DNA from: Scytalidium lignicola
Lineage: Eukaryota; Ascomycota; Leotiomycetes
DNA length: 64,000 nt
Reading direction: 5' to 3'
NCBI GenBank assembly: GCA_002812745.2
Contig: NCSJ02000031.1
Span: 62,001 to 126,000, forward strand
The notes under the pieces were generated by a model, which did no database searches, was not told the origin of the DNA, and was given only the letters and a program-made list of their open reading frames with translations. Shown here in pieces: positions 48,128-59,350 of this stretch. Every line of letters begins with the position of its first letter. Position 1 is the first letter of the stretch. Position numbers and translations under genes: made by a program.

Positions 48128-48528
48128 GATTAATAATAATAATAGTAATGTTAATTGTTACATATCGACTTATGCAACAATTGCTTCAGACATGTGAATC
48201 CTCGTAAAGCTATGTCAAGGGCTCGAGTTTCACGAGTTTGGTATCATGGCTTTCCAAACAATCTTTCCAATTCAATATTGCAACAGTATCCGTACTTGAT
48301 NAAAAAATATGCTTGCAATTCAAGATGAGTACAGGAACTTAAAAATTTAATCAACAGTTCACATTCATAGCTTATCGAAACGGGTCGCAAAAAATGAAAA
48401 TAAAATCTGAGGAATTAGTTAACTCAAAAAGGCAAGTAGAATGAGTGACGTAATTAAGAATGCTAGTCAAAAACCATGGTTGAGTCATTATTAGCATATC
48501 TATTCAAATAAAGTATTTCTGCGCAGCC
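48128..48528. other. intergenic spacer
   Basis: AT-rich, with an N at 48301 beside an A run. No gene. Confidence 0.55.
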
Positions 48529-48612
48529 GGTTGTATGGTGTAGTGGTAGCACACGAGATTTTGATTACAACTCGAATTTCTCGCGACCTGGGTTCGATCC
48601 CCGGTACGACCT
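48529..48612 (+). tRNA. tRNA-Gln (anticodon TTG) with 13-base intron
   Basis: Acceptor stem GGTTGTA pairs with TACGACC; D arm GTGT...GCAC; anticodon stem CGAGA/TCTCG. The loop plus intron is 20 bases: the loop bases carry anticodon TTG, and an intron of about 13 bases (TTACAACTCGAAT) follows the base 3' to the anticodon. Its CAA can pair with the anticodon, as expected for tRNA introns. T arm CTGGG-TTCGATC-CCCGG. The spliced length is 71 bases. Confidence 0.93.
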
Positions 48613-49001
48613 AAACCACAAGTGTTTAACTTTTTGCCAATTTCAAATTTTTTGGCGTAGAAGGGGAGGCTATGGAAGTTAGCAGTTAAACATGGTTACA
48701 GTAAGTAGGCTTCGTTTTCATTAATCCATGCGGGTTCTGTCCCGTCTTTGCTCATGAGATTTTTTTACCTCCAGCTTTAAGCACTACTGTGGTAGGTGTG
48801 AAAGTAAGCAGAGACCTAGGGCTAGCTATTCGAGCCTTAGGATATCGATTGAGGTCAATAGTTCTCAATATCAAACGCTCATTAGGTATGATATATAGTC
48901 ACTTGCAGGAAGCAAAACCATATCAAATTCCTCGATGGGCTCTCATAAAGATTTATATTTACTTCATACGATTGGGTATTTAACTGCCGTGACTCCATAA
49001 C
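48613..49001. other. intergenic spacer
   Basis: Downstream of tRNA-Gln and 3' flank of Ssu72; no gene. Confidence 0.55.
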
Positions 49002-49845
49002 CTAAAACCAAGCCAATGTCCAAATAGCCGGCAGATTTGGCCACCTTTCCTGCCATTCTGCAATAATTTCCGGAACCCTTTCATCAAAAGCTGCTCTACT
49101 CGCAGCGTTTCCACTGTCAAATCCGCTCGGATTGAGTCCTCTCTCCTCCGCTGCTGCTTTGTTAAGCGAATCAGCCAAATCCAAGATACCTCTGCCTCCA
49201 ATGAGAGCCTCCTCGTGATTATCCTTGATGTCAACATTAATGACATGGACTGGTCGATTTAGAGGAGAGCCACGGCTGAGCAGGTCATCAATGACAGCAT
49301 CCCAACATCTTTCCTCGCAAGTAATAACGACATCCACAATACCACCTTCCACACCTTCACTTCCTCGATCGGAGCCATGCTCTAAACGGGGCACGCCAAC
49401 TCGCCAGTCTTGCCACCTCTCGGGGCCCCACTTGACATTTCTATTCCTATCAAGCATATTTAGGATGCCGTTAGCCCGGTATAATCGGGGGTCTTTTGCT
49501 TCAAGTTCTTTGTACATGCTATCATAGGAGGTTTTATTAAACTGATAAACATTTGGTTGAGTAATAGATGGTCCAGGTAATCTAACGAGTGATCCGGTGC
49601 CAAAGGATATTACGGGATAGTTGGCAGCAGCTAATCTTAGGTGAGATTCCATCGATCTAAGCAGATGAATATTAGCAGCGAGCTCACCGCATCGCGTTAT
49701 CAACAAGTTCTGTGTACCTGTTATTGTTGCTCGCACACACAGTGCAAAATTTGAGTTTGAATCCTCCTGGATCAGTTTGCGTTCCATTCGATCCTAGTTG
49801 CTGCCCAGCAGCACCATTGATCGCGTCTGATGCTAGCTGAGACAT
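49002..49845 (-). CDS. SSU72: RNA polymerase II CTD phosphatase Ssu72
   Basis: Removes Ser5 phosphate from the Pol II C-terminal domain and acts in the cleavage/polyadenylation complex. Exons 49845-49718 and 49656-49002 give 260 aa. The active-site CX5R loop CASNNNRSMESHL is split by the intron inside the Arg codon. [12 protein letters not shown] and the acidic segment [19 protein letters not shown] are also characteristic. There is a longer than usual polar N-terminus (about 37 residues) before the catalytic Cys. Start at 49845 is the first ATG of the frame; sequence upstream has only non-ATG codons. Confidence 0.95.
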
Positions 49846-50986
49846 CTCTGCGCAGTATTCAGCCTCCACAAACACTACCACTAACTACTCCGTCGCGGTG
49901 ATCCGTATATCACTCATACGGAATTTCCTATGTCGAAGGTCATTAGCTCATGCCTATAGAAGAATTTTCAAAGAGCTAAAGGTGGACAAAGCGTTCAGTT
50001 GTTTAAAGTTGCGTAAATTATTTTGCTCATCATTTTGAATAAGACAGCTCCAATAAAAAGGGTTCATCAGATAGCTTGGTAAGGGAAGCGAGAGGCAAGC
50101 AAGAATTGAAGACTTACACAGCATCACCGGATTTCTGAGGTGCAGAATCGCCCTTCTTGTGCTGGGCGTCAGCACAGTAGGAAAAAGGTCATTGTAGGTT
50201 GTAGCTGCAAACCGAAAATGTAAAGGGTACGGTGGGGCTGGTAAAGTGCGCTAGCTGACTAACCGGACTCCTACAGCAGTCAACTAACATCATCTTCCTA
50301 CCACAACAATTAATTAGCCACAAAACCACTTAATGAGAAACGTTGAATAACGAAGACGCCAAAGTTCTCCCGCTCTCACGATAACTGTTTTGAATATCAT
50401 GATATTCAAAAAGCTTGATTGTAGGAGTGAGTTCCCAATAGGAAAAATATGCACCTGTGTAAAAGAGTTACTTTACCTGCAAAGATAGTAACACAGGATA
50501 GTAACCCTACCTAATTCTGTTATTACATGAACTGTTACTAGTCAATTCTTAAACAGACTGCTAGAGCATGTTTTTAAAACGGTAATTTATAGGGCCATGT
50601 ACAAAATGAGTAGGTGCTCTAGAAGGTTAAAGCGTATTAGACTTACTGCAAGTGTATCTAATTTGCAGCTATTATGGATTTACAAGGTGATTTGACAATA
50701 TTGTATAGCCATGCTACAAGGAATAACTGAAGAATTGGAGCGGACCCTTTCGTTGGTATAATTGAGAAACTTTCCTGATAGTTGTGTCCCTTAATACATC
50801 CGTTTCCCTTCAAGATGTATTCACTGTTTGGAATCTAGATCTGCAGCAAACATGTTGGTCTTTGTTCCAATATTTTATACCACCACACCTCTTTAATTCT
50901 CTACAACCAGCTACCATTTCCCTACTACCATTCAGCATCCAATAATCGCATGAACCATTAAATTGATAGCTTCATTATCAACAGAA
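49846..50986. other. divergent intergenic spacer
   Basis: Promoters of SSU72 and the Arb2-domain gene. A 12-base palindrome (ATATCATGATAT) lies at 50396-50407. No gene. Confidence 0.5.
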
Positions 50987-52351
50987 ATGTTTCGTCGACT
51001 TGAATCTGGTTTGCCAAAGGACCCCGTGTTTCCTACCGACCTTGAAGGCCTTGGGTAAGCTACTAACAGACCGAGCAAGAAGCCCGCTGATCAATACGTG
51101 TGTAGCTATTTTATTAACGATAAGGACCAAATTAAAAGTATCGAGAACCCAAAAGCTTACTTCAAGTTCTTCTTGACGAAGAATGAACGATATAATTCTG
51201 TTCAGCGTGAGGCAATGAACTGTAAGCTACATACTCTCTTTTAACTGGACTATTCCATCAACTAGCCATGCTTACTTTTCAAGCTGCCATCAATGCAATA
51301 GTCCACGAACGACTTGAAAAACTAGGTCTTGAAAAGATACGTCTCCCTCTTGGATCGAGACCGAACGAACCCCATGTCCCCATTTTTATCTCCAAAGATA
51401 TCAAAACCAAAAAAAGGGTAATCATCCTCTTCTACGAGCACAATCAAGATCTTGGGGTCCTGGCCCACCGTATTCTTGGAGGCAATGGTGGAATTAACCA
51501 AGGTTCCGTTGTCAACTTGGTCAAATATATCCAATCGCTCCCGACATCCCCAGAAAATCATGAATCTCCTGGCATAATTCTTGCCAATATGGGCCAACTA
51601 ATATGGTGGCGACGAGGCTCTAGAGCTGTTACTCAGACTACCTGGCTTGGACTTCCACAAAAGAGCGCAGTTGACGCGCCATGCCGCCTTGACCCAGTCA
51701 AGAATACCATTCCCGGGAATAGGTCGACTGAAGAGCATGTCAGCTATATTTTTGACCATGTTGTTGAGGAACTTGTTGATCCGGCTGCCATGCTGGATGT
51801 CATAGGTGTCTCTGATGGAGCCGTAAAAGTTTCTATGTTCCTGGATGATCATGCTAAATGGATGAAATGGGGTCCCAGGATGTCCGCGTTTGCGGCAGTA
51901 GCAACTTATTTTCACGCTGGTGACATAAAAAATGCCCACTTTGCTGACTGGATGGCAAGTGTATGTTTGATTTACAACCGCTTTTGTCTATGCTTTTGTC
52001 TATTTTTTTTTTAAATGAAGCTAACTTGCTTACTAGCGAGCGCGAGTATACCTACCATCCGAGGAACCATGTGAGGTTTTTATTGCTGGACCTAATGGAC
52101 GTCCCAGACAGAAGATACCCGCTCATGGATGTCCTTGTTTCAGCCTCGGAGAGCCATACTATAGCGAGGCACTCCTCCCCAAGGGCTTCAAAGTGGTGCT
52201 AGACTGGTTTCAGGAGGTTGCTCAAGATCCTTGCTATGCAAATCCAGGTTTTGTAATTCTTGATGAGGAAGACGACGAGGAAGATGAAGAGGATGGCGGA
52301 TCGGAATATGAAGGAGCGGTTGAGTTCAAGCCGATTGATCAAAGCACTTAA
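50987..52351 (+). CDS. Arb2-domain protein
   Basis: Exons 50987-51054, 51106-51221, 51266-51960 and 52037-52351 give 397 aa in phase. The start FRRLESGLPKDPVFPTDLEGLGYFIND is the conserved opening of fungal Arb2-domain proteins. The core has RPNEPHVPIFIS, NMGQLIWWRRGSRAVT and ENTIPGNR-like text (here VKNTIPGNRSTEEHV). In S. pombe, Arb2 is part of the Argonaute siRNA chaperone complex, and a similar domain is found at the C-terminus of Hda1-type deacetylases. The domain is alpha/beta-hydrolase-like; no catalytic triad is obvious here. The C-terminus is strongly acidic. Function in this fungus is not known, and a role in RNA silencing is only an inference from family membership. Confidence 0.85.
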
Positions 52352-52581
52352 AGCTCCAGGTTTTAAATACTTCGCTAAAGAGGCATCTTTCATACTGAAT
52401 AATAACTCAGTTGCAGTTAAATCAGCACTAAATATATGCTCCGTGGACAAGACACATTTGTAGCTGAAGTTAGCTTCTATGATATTCATAGTTAACATAA
52501 TTGCGTGGGCATAATTCATTCTACTTGACACAAGGTTGACATTAGAATACTTTTGATTTTAATTCAACATATAATACATAT

Positions 52582-54234
52582 CTATACTGACACAAGTGGT
52601 GACTTATTCTTACCAACCATAGGCCCGGATGGCCCAAGAAGCTCCTTAGCTCGTCGAATCCTCTCTTGAACGACTTGCTCCTCACTTTCCCACCTACCAA
52701 TGTGTTGCTTCTGGTCTGCACCACCAAAGCTAAACCAACTGCCCGCAGTGGACTGTTTTGCTTTTGCCTCTTTCTCAGCTTGAGCGAGTCTCTTCACCAT
52801 AGTATTCCAATTTCCCAAACCAACCTCAAGACATTGCCGGCAAACCTTTTTTGCCTCGTCAGTAACATTATTTCCTCTTATTTCTTCCTCTGCTATATCT
52901 ACAGCCTCTCGAGTCCAGGCCAGGCCGTCATCCTTACTCCGACGGTCGAAGTTTGAGGCGTACAAAATCTCGCCAATATACGCCATTATACCGGCCTCTT
53001 CGCACCGTTCTCTAGAGTCCCTTACAGGTGGTGTGGTACCATCCCCAGATGGAGGTGGATATCCTGGTGGCACAACTATTGCTTGAACCTTGGCGAATAG
53101 ATCCTGTAGAGTAAGTTTTCCTTCTCTTTCTGTTTGAGAGGGAATGGTATCAGGTGAAGGCTCAGGTAAGGATTTGCGTGCACGAAGCACAGAGACGAAA
53201 ATTGGAAGAGCAGCAGCCAGGTTTGAGTTGACAGCATGATGCACAGCAAGGGCAGTAGCCGCCGACAGCATATTGGCTGATGGTATGCCAGCATCCGGAT
53301 TCAGAATACCAGTCGAGGGATCAACAATTGGTTCCTTGATAGATGATTTTGAAATGTCTAAGGCCCACTTGTACATCTCCTCGGCCGTTTTTGGAGCATT
53401 TTTAAAGTCTAGCCATTCCGCGTACGCAAGAGCCGCATCGACCCTTTGCTTCTCGGTAAACCCATCTGTGGTGAGAATGCGCATGTAGAAGGTCTCTGGT
53501 GGCTCAAATGCAGGCTCACAATCCTCCTCTCTTGGAGCTGCATGAGCACCTGGGGGTACCGGCCGCGGGTTCGGGTTTGAGGGTCCTATCACGACTGATC
53601 GTGGAAATGCCATGTTCCTAGTCGTATCTCTAACCCAAGAATCAAGATGCTCTGCTGCCTTTGCCGCACCCATAATAACGTCGTAGTAACCTCTTCTCCA
53701 TGATTCTGGCTTCTTAGTGATGTCAAAACCGGCTCTACCTACCCCCTCAACCAAGATGCCTCCATCAGCTTGCTCCTGCAACCCTGCTCCATCAATATTT
53801 GGATCCTCCAGGCGCTTTAGTAGTTGCCGATAGTAATTACCCGTTCTAGCCCAATCTACATGCGGCTTTCCTTCCTCTTCTTCGTTCCATTTAGCGCTTC
53901 TATAATTCTTCCTCGTGATCCATGACCATTCGGAAGGTGAGGGGAATTGCCGCTCCAGGTATTCCTGTTGCACACCAAATGCAATCATTACCAGAAGTAC
54001 AGCCGACGTCCAGAGAACAGTGGTGTATTTTCCAGCCCGCCAGACTTCATTCTTAATCCATTGCCTTCGTTCGGTCGTCAGGAAACGTGCTGGAGGTCGC
54101 CGAGTGGATGAAGAGAGGAAGGGAAGTTGGGGGCGTGATCGTGAAAGGGTATTGTGGGTGAAGAGCCGCGGAGAATTGGGAGGCCGTAACGGTCGTAGAA
54201 AGAGTATCCTTCGAGATGGAATCCGCGGGCGCAT
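52582..54234 (-). CDS. mitochondrial TPR-like membrane protein
   Basis: A 550-aa single-exon protein. The N-terminus is very Arg/Ser/Pro-rich, like a mitochondrial presequence, followed by one membrane segment (TTVLWTSAVLLVMIAFGV, about residues 71-88). After a soluble linker, helix pairs resemble TPR units (ADALAYAEWLDFKN-like AALAYAEWLDFKNAPKTAEEMYKWAL and the Cys-containing CRQCLEVGLGNWNTMVKRLAQAE). The conserved pattern is familiar from ascomycete genomes, but I cannot name the protein. The last residues after GPMVGK may be changed by a further intron (GTAAGAAT follows). Confidence 0.7.
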   Translation of the reverse strand: MRPRIPSRRILFLRPLRPPNSPRLFTHNTLSRSRPQLPFLSSSTRRPPARFLTTERRQWIKNEVWRAGKYTTVLWTSAVLLVMIAFGVQQEYLERQFPSPSEWSWITRKNYRSAKWNEEEEGKPHVDWARTGNYYRQLLKRLEDPNIDGAGLQEQADGGILVEGVGRAGFDITKKPESWRRGYYDVIMGAAKAAEHLDSWVRDTTRNMAFPRSVVIGPSNPNPRPVPPGAHAAPREEDCEPAFEPPETFYMRILTTDGFTEKQRVDAALAYAEWLDFKNAPKTAEEMYKWALDISKSSIKEPIVDPSTGILNPDAGIPSANMLSAATALAVHHAVNSNLAAALPIFVSVLRARKSLPEPSPDTIPSQTEREGKLTLQDLFAKVQAIVVPPGYPPPSGDGTTPPVRDSRERCEEAGIMAYIGEILYASNFDRRSKDDGLAWTREAVDIAEEEIRGNNVTDEAKKVCRQCLEVGLGNWNTMVKRLAQAEKEAKAKQSTAGSWFSFGGADQKQHIGRWESEEQVVQERIRRAKELLGPSGPMVGKNKSPLVSV

Positions 54235-54788
54235 TTCTGAAATGCCAGCTATGGACAGCTTGACAGAAACATGAGCATGTAGGTTAAATGATGGCGAAAG
54301 GATTCACTACTGGAAGCTACATTATTGATGCCTCAGGACTAAGAGGCACCTTTTCGGAAAATAGAAACGCCGACAATGCACCTTAAAGGTTGATGATGGG
54401 CTATACTGACCACAACCTGGTAGTGGAATTGAGTACTATCTTGTGTCTGATATTTCTAGCGGAGTTTGCATGATTAGTTATCAACTCATATATTTGATAG
54501 CCGAATGTGGTCAATTTTGAGTCCGACGTTGTGGCCGATGAAGCTCAACATCCTGAACCTCCGGCGGCGGGGCGCTCAGTAGCCTCGGTAAGTAGTCCGA
54601 GGTTCCAGTAGGGAGGGGACAGAATCGCATTAGTAACGTCATGGGCGAGGATTTTGACATGTTGATGGACGAAGAAAAATATATAAGACTAGCCGGATAC
54701 CATTTGTACTGACCCTTTAACTCATAGTTACTCTAAAGCTTTAATATAATTGTCACAGTATTGAGTTGTATTCCAAATTTTTGTCAAA
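54235..54788. other. divergent promoter spacer
   Basis: Between the TPR-like gene and the MDR reductase gene. No gene; a TATAAG element lies near 54682 for the downstream gene. Confidence 0.5.
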
Positions 54789-55999
54789 ATGGTTAAAGCA
54801 ATTATTATGGAGCAGGTGGAGGGGAAACCTGGCCAGGTCTACTACCCGTAAGCTATTAAGCCATTATGCTCCCTCATAATTGATGCTTTGCTGGTTTTAT
54901 GAGCCTTACCACCTTGCAGTCTGCTTGTAAAATCGGTCCCAACACCTACTCCAGGGCCAAACGAACTCGTTGTGAACATTCACGCTGCAGCTCTCAACCA
55001 TCGTGACCTATTCCTACGACAGCATCTGTATCCACAGCCCTCCTTTGACGTACCTCTTCTTGCGGATGGCTACGGTATTGTCACTGCTGTTGGCTCCTCA
55101 GCCTCCAAATCCTGGATCGGGAAGCCCGTGATCCTAACGCCAGGTCGTGGATGGAAGGATTCTCCTGAAGGTCCAGAGGCTCCAACTGGATATGCAATTC
55201 TTGGAGGCACAAAAACGCTCCCTCTGGGAACATTGCAAGAAGTTGTATGTGTTGATGAGAATGAGGTCGAAGAAGCACCTGCGCATCTATCTCCCGCAGA
55301 AGCAGCAGCATTACCGTTGACTGGACTGACGGGTTGGCGCGCATTGGTTAGCAAGAGTGGAAATGCGCAGAAAGGAAAAAATATCCTGATTACTGGCATT
55401 GGAGGCGGTGTTGCTCTGAATGTTTTGCAGTTTGCTGTCGGGCTTGGTATCAATGTTTGGGTTACCAGTGGCAATGAGGAGAAGATTGAGAAGGCAAAAG
55501 CTCTGGGTGCAAAGGGTGGTGTCAATTACAAGAATGACGCATGGGAGAAGGAGCTCAAGAGCTCCTTGCCTAAAGACCGTCCATTTTTGGATGCTATTAT
55601 TGATGGAGCCGGAGGGAATGTAATCTCCAAATCTGTAAAACTATTAAAGGTAAGCTATCTGATTCTTTCACGAATATCTATAACGCACCTGCTTACATCA
55701 CACAGCGGGGTGGTGTCGTTGTCCAATATGGTATGACAGTCGCCCCAAAGATGGACTGGTCAATGAATGCAGTCCTTAACAATTTGGAGCTAAAAGGCTC
55801 CACTATGGGTTCGAGAAAGGAATTCAAGGACATGGTTGCCTTTGTGAACGAGAAAAAGATAAAACCTGTTGTATCACGGACGGTGCAGGGAATAGATAAT
55901 TTGGATGATATTAATAGCCTGTTTGATGAGATGAAGAAGGGCTCCCAGTTCGGGAAGTTGGTTATCGAGATTGCTCAGGATGGGAAGAGTAAGTTGTGA
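54789..55999 (+). CDS. MDR-family reductase, zinc-less quinone oxidoreductase type
   Basis: Medium-chain dehydrogenase/reductase using NADPH or NADH. Exons 54789-54847, 54920-55649 and 55706-55999 give 360 aa in phase. The N-terminal catalytic domain has ALNHRDLFLRQHLYP and lacks the zinc ligands of alcohol dehydrogenase. The Rossmann part carries ILITGIGGGVALNVLQFA, the nucleotide-binding Gly pattern, and AIIDGAGG. RGGVVVQYGMTV is the usual late motif. Similar proteins are annotated as zinc-type alcohol dehydrogenase-like in fungi, but the missing zinc residues point to the quinone oxidoreductase branch. Substrate is unknown. Confidence 0.88.
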
Positions 56000-56324
56000 T
56001 CCTGTTAATTAAAATCTACAGAGTTGATTCTGACTCCATGCTAATCTCTTGTAAGTCGAGTAATACTTCTATGTATGATACAAAATCCGTGTCCTGTAAT
56101 TCATTGCCTCAGTGATGTACAACACCAGTCGTCGCAGCGTATTCGGCGACCCCCGGATTCTATCCACACCAATTGAACCCATTTTCAACTCCTTGCGATG
56201 CCCTTCTTCAATATATGTACAACATCATTTAAAATGTAAAGACCATATCGTATAAGTAAGCTCTGACCGTGAGACCAAGATCTGAATTCGATCCATGCGA
56301 GCAGCGTCTAACAAAATTCGCGAT
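56000..56324. other. convergent spacer
   Basis: Between the MDR and uS14m stops. No gene. Confidence 0.55.
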
Positions 56325-56902
56325 CTACCAGCTTGCCTTCTTAACACCAGGAATTTTCCCAGATAACGCATTTATTCGGAAGGCGTACTGAAAAAAGGAG
56401 AACTGTCAGCAGGCCATTCTCGAAGCAAAAACTCAAGCCACATCTTAAAAAGTAAATGCCAATTAGGCAAGGGTAGCAGCAGCAACAGCTTCCTCCATAC
56501 GAGCTGGGGACTCAACATACTCTACACATCTTAAAATCCCTCAAGATACCACGTCCCTTCCCCCCCTCAATACACCGATTCCGAATCTGGGTTGGTCGAG
56601 TATAGCAGTGCATCTGGCTCAATTGCAGCTGTGCCTGAGCGCGAGTCCGCTGAGGAAGGCTCATGTTGCGGATGATGTATCGAAGGGCTTGTCTATTAGA
56701 TTGGACATATCAGCAGATGAAATTTGCATCATTCTGAGATTATGTAGCGGGCCAATTGGGATGATTGAGCAGGTGTAGCAGAAGAGGGATCATACCGTTC
56801 CGTCTCATGCTCTGCGAAGACCTTTCTCTTGGTGTGATCGCGGATGACTTTGATGTTGACGAAACATCCGAGGTCAAGCTTTTTCGACCGGAACATAGAC
56901 AT
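56325..56902 (-). CDS. MRP2: mitochondrial ribosomal protein uS14m
   Basis: Component of the mitochondrial small ribosomal subunit. Three small exons, 56902-56796, 56692-56521 and 56387-56325, give 113 aa with both junctions in phase. The start MSMFRSKKLDLGCFVNIKV is the conserved opening of fungal uS14m. Exon 2 has RNMSLPQRTRAQAQLQLSQ and CYTRPTQIRNRCI, then GGKGRGILRDFKM. The last exon encodes NALSGKIPGVKKASW, the hallmark uS14 ending. Because the exons are short and split, only the first shows up as a long open frame, with an unlikely 35-residue lead from 57007. Confidence 0.93.
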
Positions 56903-57404
56903 CTTGGGACCGGAGCGCAATGCTGTTAATGGTACAACGTAATCGTTCAACGTACACCAAGTGAGGTCTTTCGATCCGAAAGATTTCAGCCGCCGAGGAT
57001 GCAACAAAATTCATGCCTTATGTATAAGGCATAGATATCTGGTAAAGGGTGGAGCCCACGTGACTCAGGGGTATATTCATGATCCAGTTTGAAGCTCTTT
57101 TATTATATATATATATATATATATCAGAAAGGCATTATGTTAGACTGATGTGTAACATTATTGCTCCATGATATTTGCACCATTATTAGATGCAGTAATG
57201 TAAAATACTACTTTATGAAACAGTACCGCGATTTGATCACTGGCAGTTGCCTGTCTGGATTGTTTATATATATGCTCCTCCCTGTAATAGACTCATGCTC
57301 CCAGAAATTCCTAGAAGTACGGCTAGCAAGAACTAGTCGCATATTTGTATGCTTACACGTCAGATAAAATAGTCATGCTCTCATCTAACCCCAACGCCAA
57401 TCAA
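56903..57404. other. spacer with AT microsatellite
   Basis: Between uS14m and the glycerol-3-phosphate dehydrogenase stop. It holds a (TA)n repeat at about 57104-57124; otherwise nothing. Confidence 0.6.
57104..57124. repeat. (TA)n microsatellite
   Basis: Alternating T and A for 21 bases, in the spacer upstream of uS14m. Simple repeat, no further role implied. Confidence 0.85.
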
Positions 57405-58858
57405 TCAATCATCCTTCTTAGCCAACATATCTGGAATGTCATCAACAGATTTTCTCCCTTCCAGAATATCTAGGATTCGTTAATATAACCTGTATCCAAA
57501 ATAAGAGACACAGATTGACTCACCAAGAACTGTCGTAAACAATGGGTATTCCGATTCCTTTCCTCTAGCCTTCAAAAATGAATAGACTTCTTTAGCAGTA
57601 GTTGTTCCCTGAAGCTTCTGTCCGTTCAACTCGGTCTGCTCCACCTCATCTACAGTCATACCTTTCTCCACAGCTATTTTCGCACATCTGAAATTTCGGC
57701 CTCCCATACAACTGGTGATGAGATCTGCTACACCGGCACTTTCCTCTGTGAAGGTACCAGTATGGACAGTTTGGCCAAAGAATTCCTTTCCGAACTGGAC
57801 CATTTCAAGAAGGCCAACTCGCATTACTGCTGCCTTAGCATTGTCACCCCAGCCCCTTCCGTCAACAAAACCAGCCGCAAGAGCAACAATGTTTTTCAAA
57901 GCTCCACCAAGCGAGACACCGGCTACGTCCGAGACCATTCGTACATGGAAATAGGGTCGATAAAACAGGGTCTTGAATAAAGCGTGGTCAAGTGATGGAT
58001 AATCGGGAGGTACTGGTTGCAATTTCGTCTTGCTAATACGACCTTGCACATCCTTATGGTCAGCGGGCGTGATAGTGAGGTTTATTTGAGAACTAGTTGG
58101 TGAAGGCCCTGTAGGAGTCGGAGCTCGAGAATCCATTGGGGGAGGATCGTAGGCGATGGTAGTCTCGGACCACTTCTCTGCAGCAATTTCGCCGGCAATA
58201 TTTGCGCCAGAAAGGGCACCACAGTAAATTCCGAGTCCTTCACCAATCCATTCACTAAACAGGCTGATCTCAGACTCGGTCACATTCACACCCTTTATGC
58301 AGGATATCCCGCGAGCGAATGGAAGTATGTGACCCTCCATTTGCTTCGAGATGCGGCCGATAAATTGATGAGGCAGGTTGAAAATGAGAATTGTGGAGTC
58401 CTTGACTGCATCTTCAATTGAAGGATTTGCGACGATGTTTGTGGGTAACGCAATGTTGGGCAGGTACTTGACATTTTCGTGATGTTTGTTGATAATGCTA
58501 GTGAGCTTTTGAGGGCCGGGAGACGACGGGTCGTAGTATTTCGAGTCTTTCGGCAGATTTATATCTTCCTCGTACACCCACATCTGAACCTTCTCCTCGA
58601 AAAGATCTCCATGGCTCTTTGTATTTTCAGCAACGATTTTAGAGATAGTTGAACCCCTGCAAAAGAGTTACTGTTAGCAACAATTATATGCCAATGGCCA
58701 AGAAAAATATACCAATTACCAGATCCAACAACGGTGACCTTATGTTTTTTCACCGCTTGCCCAAGGGTCGCCATGGTTGAACGTTGGGCTGGTTGAGAAC
58801 CGTAAGAGTTGTAAAGTGGTACAAAATTGCGGGCGGTTGGGATAAATCTTCTCAGCAT
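57405..58858 (-). CDS. GPD1: NAD-dependent glycerol-3-phosphate dehydrogenase
   Basis: Reduces dihydroxyacetone phosphate to glycerol-3-phosphate for glycerol and lipid synthesis and redox balance. Exons 58858-58713, 58656-57524 and 57469-57405 give 447 aa in phase. The NAD-binding [13 protein letters not shown] spans the first intron. [16 protein letters not shown] text (here [16 protein letters not shown]) and [19 protein letters not shown], with the catalytic Lys, follow. The first ~30 residues look like a mitochondrial or peroxisomal leader; an internal Met (MATLGQ) could start a cytosolic form. A proline-rich insert (about residues 213-240, [16 protein letters not shown]) is not in yeast Gpd1. 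The last exon ending [16 protein letters not shown] was found from its splice sites. Confidence 0.93.
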
Positions 58859-59350
58859 GCGAATCTGTGTGGGTTCTAGATTCTCGATGCAAAGGCTCTT
58901 TAGAAAAAGATGAAGGTGATCTTGTAAGAAATAACAAACAAGGAAATGAACGAGAGAGAAACAGTGTAACAGGGAGAGAGCGCCACGTTGGGTGTTGAGT
59001 TCACTGTTGAGGGCGGCAGATGACGAACTTGGGTCTTGTGCTCAAGGAGGGAGCGAAGGCGGTGGGGAACTTGTTTGCTGTGGTCATAATTGCATGTGGG
59101 TTTGACTGGGGTCTGACCGCCTCTAAGATAAGACTAGCGGGTTCTACTGTACCGGCAGAAAAGATTTCCGCCTCGGGGAGGGGAGAAATGAATCAACCTC
59201 GGTGTCAAAGTGCAACCGGCCATTATTGTGACAAGACTAATTTCAAGCACGTGCTTATCTTTATTAACATCAGAGAGCTTCATGTCTACCGTAACTTTTC
59301 CTAGATTGCCTGTTGTTACAAAGTATACCCCTATGTACCATGCATGCATT
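58859..59350. other. intergenic spacer, GPD promoter
   Basis: Spacer between the GPD start and the ETF-QO stop. No gene. Confidence 0.55.

Noticed and set aside
49002..52351. an RNA-processing or silencing module from Ssu72 and the Arb2-domain protein
   Set aside because: They are divergent neighbours with over 1 kb between them, and nothing else in the window links them.
55070..55525. 151-codon open frame on the minus strand
   Set aside because: Antisense to the MDR reductase exon 2; composition follows the opposite strand's codons.
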